DNA of 15,438 nucleotides, from the NCBI GenBank assembly GCA_900546085.1, contig URBS01000039.1, positions 1 through 15,438 of the forward strand, written 5' to 3'. Position numbers and translations under genes: made by a program. Source of the stretch: an uncultured Collinsella sp. GTDB taxonomy: Bacteria > Actinomycetota > Coriobacteriia > Coriobacteriales > Coriobacteriaceae. Positions 13,846-15,438 of the stretch are shown piece after piece (within the stretch, counting starts at the first letter, position 1; every line of letters starts with the position of its first letter). The notes under the pieces are model-generated. The model did not search any database, was not told where the DNA came from, and saw only the letters and a list, made by a program, of their open reading frames with translations.

Positions 13846-13896
13846 ATATCACCCCAGTGATAGTTATTGGTAAACTATCACTGGGGTGATATTTTT
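13846..13896 (+). terminator. Terminator of engB that doubles as operator region of the next genes
   Basis: A perfect 20-bp stem (13846-13865 with 13873-13892) closes on the loop ATTGGTA and runs into five T residues (13892-13896), a textbook intrinsic terminator. Three bases later the AGGAGGT ribosome binding site of the next gene begins, at 13897. Because it is so close to that gene, the same DNA must serve both transcription units. Confidence 0.8.
13847..13891. promoter_or_regulatory. Paired palindromic operators around an extended -10 promoter
   Basis: Each arm of the terminator stem is itself a palindrome: TATCAC-CCCA-GTGATA at 13847-13862 and TATCAC-TGGG-GTGATA at 13876-13891, with centres 29 bases apart. 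Between them lies TGGTAAACT (13868-13876), an extended -10-like sequence that would start transcription near 13883. Two identical half-site pairs around a promoter fit autorepression by the Xre-type protein encoded downstream. A -35 box is not evident. Confidence 0.6.
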
Positions 13897-13907
13897 AGGA
13901 GGTCGAT

Positions 13908-14591
13908 ATGGAGCTTTGGCACGGGTCGGAGGTTGTTGTCGAGCATCCATCATTGGATAAATGCAGGCAATTCAATGACTATGGACGCGGGTTTTATTGC
14001 ACACCACATGAGGAAATGGCAATGGAATGGGCATGCCGGACCGAGTCTGATGGCATTGCCAATCGATATGAGCTTGATTTAGATGGCCTTTCGGTCTTGG
14101 ATTTAGAGTCTGGGGAGTTTTCAATCCTCAATTGGCTTGCGATTTTGGCCGACAACCGGGAGTTTAATGTCTCGACGCCGCTGGCACGCGAAGGACTTCG
14201 GTATTTGCTGGACAACTGCCTGATTGATATTTCTCCCTATGACGTTATTCGAGGCTATCGCGCTGACGATTCCTACTTTTCGTTTGCAAGACAGTTCGTT
14301 AACGGCATGATTTCGCTCAGGCAATTGCAGCGCATTATGTTTTTGGGGGATTTGGGCATTCAATATGCGCTTATGAGTGAGCGCGCGTTCTCGGCGATCA
14401 GGTTTCGCGATTGGAAGCAGGCCTCGGGAGCTGAGTTTTATCCCAAACGATTTGAGCGAGAACAGAACGCTCGACGTAAGTACCTGGATACGGTAAACGG
14501 ATTTGACACCGAGGGTGTCGACATTAGGGATTTGATGTCAGGGAGGGTTGATTTAAATGATCCAAGAGTTAACGGATCGTGGGCCGAGTAG
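13908..14591 (+). CDS. DUF3990 family protein, ADP-ribosyltransferase-like probable toxin
   Basis: This 227-residue protein fits the DUF3990 family, which is regarded as related to ADP-ribosyltransferases. The N terminus LWHGSE (His5) matches the first conserved strand, DYGRGFYCT (24-32, Tyr30) the second, and YDVIRGYRADDSYF (111-124) with GIQYALMSERAF (Gln152 region) the characteristic C-terminal half. Beyond about residue 170 the tail is charged and unlike the core. It has a strong AGGAGGT ribosome binding site and overlaps the next gene by 35 bases. Its codons are much richer in A/T-ending forms (TTA, TTG, GAT, TTT) than pflB or engB, suggesting acquisition. Pairing with a DNA-binding partner and palindromic operators suggests the toxic half of a toxin-antitoxin module. 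Enzyme activity and target are unproven. Confidence 0.8.
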   Translation: MELWHGSEVVVEHPSLDKCRQFNDYGRGFYCTPHEEMAMEWACRTESDGIANRYELDLDGLSVLDLESGEFSILNWLAILADNREFNVSTPLAREGLRYLLDNCLIDISPYDVIRGYRADDSYFSFARQFVNGMISLRQLQRIMFLGDLGIQYALMSERAFSAIRFRDWKQASGAEFYPKRFEREQNARRKYLDTVNGFDTEGVDIRDLMSGRVDLNDPRVNGSWAE

Positions 14592-15255
14592 GACATATCC
14601 CGTCTATTACCTTGAGGACGCAATGAACAACCTCGGGGATTGCTTCGACTATGCCGTTAACGATTACGGAGCAGAAGGATCGGAAGTTGCTGAACTCTTT
14701 TGCCTGAGCGGCGTAGCTCGCGAGTTCGAACGCGGCAACGCATGGGTAGTGTCGGGAAAATCGGGCGTTGAGCTGTTCGCGCTTATCGCCGAAAGGTCGG
14801 GCTATCAAAACGGGCCTATACCGGACTGCGCCTATCGATTTGAGAAGACGCCGGAATATTGGGCGGGCTGGATACTGGCATACCTGCAGTGGCGCCTAGG
14901 AGAGTCTTTCGAAGATTTGCTGCATGTCGTTCCATTCGATGTGCTACGCAGTCTGTACTACCCCTGGCACGAAGCCTCGGAGGAACGCGTGGCTCGCCTC
15001 GTCTGCGATATGGCGAAAAAAGCGTCCAGGCAAACCAAACTTGCGTTAGCGAGAAAGAAGCTTAAGAAAACCCAACAAGACCTAGCGTACGAATCGGGTG
15101 TGTCACTCCGCTCAATCCAAATGTACGAGCAGCGCCAGAGAAACATCAATGAAGCTTCGGTAACAAGCGTAAGAGCCATAGCAAAAGCCCTCCACTGCAA
15201 CATCGAAGACCTCCTAGAACCAGTCTTTGAATTCAAAGAATCCAGCGCCGCCTAA
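14557..15255 (+). CDS. Xre-type helix-turn-helix protein, probable antitoxin/autorepressor
   Basis: In this 232-residue protein, residues about 160-223 form an Xre/Cro-type helix-turn-helix (KTQQDLAYESGVSLRSIQMY is the core, followed by LHCNIEDLL). Residues about 14-145 form a separate domain of unknown function with conserved-looking NNLGDCFDYAV, an FCLSGVAREF segment and EYWAGWILAYLQW. Similar two-domain proteins accompany DUF3990 proteins in gut Firmicutes, to my recollection. The ATG lies inside the upstream gene (35-base overlap), nine bases after GGGAGGG (14541-14547), so translation is coupled. I infer that the N-terminal domain binds and neutralises the DUF3990 partner while the C-terminal domain binds the palindromes at 13847-13891. 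The toxin-first gene order is the reverse of most modules. Confidence 0.8.
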   Translation: MIQELTDRGPSRTYPVYYLEDAMNNLGDCFDYAVNDYGAEGSEVAELFCLSGVAREFERGNAWVVSGKSGVELFALIAERSGYQNGPIPDCAYRFEKTPEYWAGWILAYLQWRLGESFEDLLHVVPFDVLRSLYYPWHEASEERVARLVCDMAKKASRQTKLALARKKLKKTQQDLAYESGVSLRSIQMYEQRQRNINEASVTSVRAIAKALHCNIEDLLEPVFEFKESSAA

Positions 15256-15438
15256 ACCAAGCACACAGCCGATGCCCGCCTCTGGGAAGTGCTCCAGCCT
15301 AGTAAGAGCCCCTATCAATAAAAAGCCAAACTATCAGCCCGGCGCTTTTACAGAGCGAAGGTCCCTGTAGCCGCCGCCAGCGAAGTTAACGTAGGGAGGC
15401 CAGGCGCTTTGCCCCCAAATCTTTCCGCAGGACGGCAG
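15256..15438. other. Gene-free tail of the window
   Basis: No coding signal is visible in these 183 bases. On the minus strand, GCCGGGCT and AGTTTGGC (complement of 15325-15343, with three G-U pairs in RNA) could form a short hairpin followed by TTTTT (complement of 15320-15324), a weak terminator candidate for a gene entering from the right. No terminator for the Xre gene was recognised on the plus strand. Confidence 0.3.

Noticed and set aside
1..15438. CRISPR arrays, tRNA or rRNA genes, insertion-sequence transposases
   Set aside because: No regularly spaced repeats, cloverleaf-like segments or transposase motifs were recognised in any gap or frame.

Overview
The window looks like chromosome from a strictly anaerobic, GC-rich actinobacterium of the Coriobacteriia, most likely a Collinsella-type gut organism. 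I base this on GC-ending codons in most genes, the fermentative pyruvate formate-lyase locus, a 2-keto-3-deoxygluconate permease and the general style of the proteins. The genus is an inference and could not be tested by database search.

Left part (1-4821, minus strand): a three-gene operon reads leftward. A MarR-type repressor is followed, with start/stop overlaps, by two ABC half-transporters that form a heterodimeric exporter with one degenerate ATP site. The operon ends in a strong intrinsic terminator at the window edge. An inverted repeat at the repressor start is a good operator candidate.

Middle-left (4945-7013, plus strand): a short-chain dehydrogenase and a KdgT-family permease, probably a sugar-acid uptake and conversion pair, closed by a 15-bp-stem hairpin.

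Centre (7014-12095, plus strand): the pyruvate formate-lyase region. Pyruvate formate-lyase is split into two genes. A 683-residue protein carries the catalytic Cys-Cys pair but lacks the glycyl-radical domain. A separate 83-residue protein consists only of that radical domain. The 85-bp gap between them has a perfect palindrome containing an extended -10 sequence, a GC-rich hairpin and a new ribosome binding site. A large nested inverted repeat follows, then a DegV lipid-binding protein with a hairpin leader, then the radical-SAM activase PflA that would install the glycyl radical.

Right part (12096-15438, plus strand): a C-terminal fragment of a class A beta-lactamase-like protein, broken next to a short repeat; a methylthioadenosine/S-adenosylhomocysteine nucleosidase; the ribosome-assembly GTPase EngB/YsxC; and a two-gene module resembling a toxin-antitoxin system (DUF3990 ADP-ribosyltransferase-like protein plus an Xre-type DNA-binding protein). 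The module is preceded by paired palindromes that together also form a terminator hairpin after engB.

The most interesting items are the split pyruvate formate-lyase with its separately controllable radical subunit, the compact operator/terminator in front of the DUF3990-Xre module, and a recurring TTTGGG-N6-CCCAAA palindrome.
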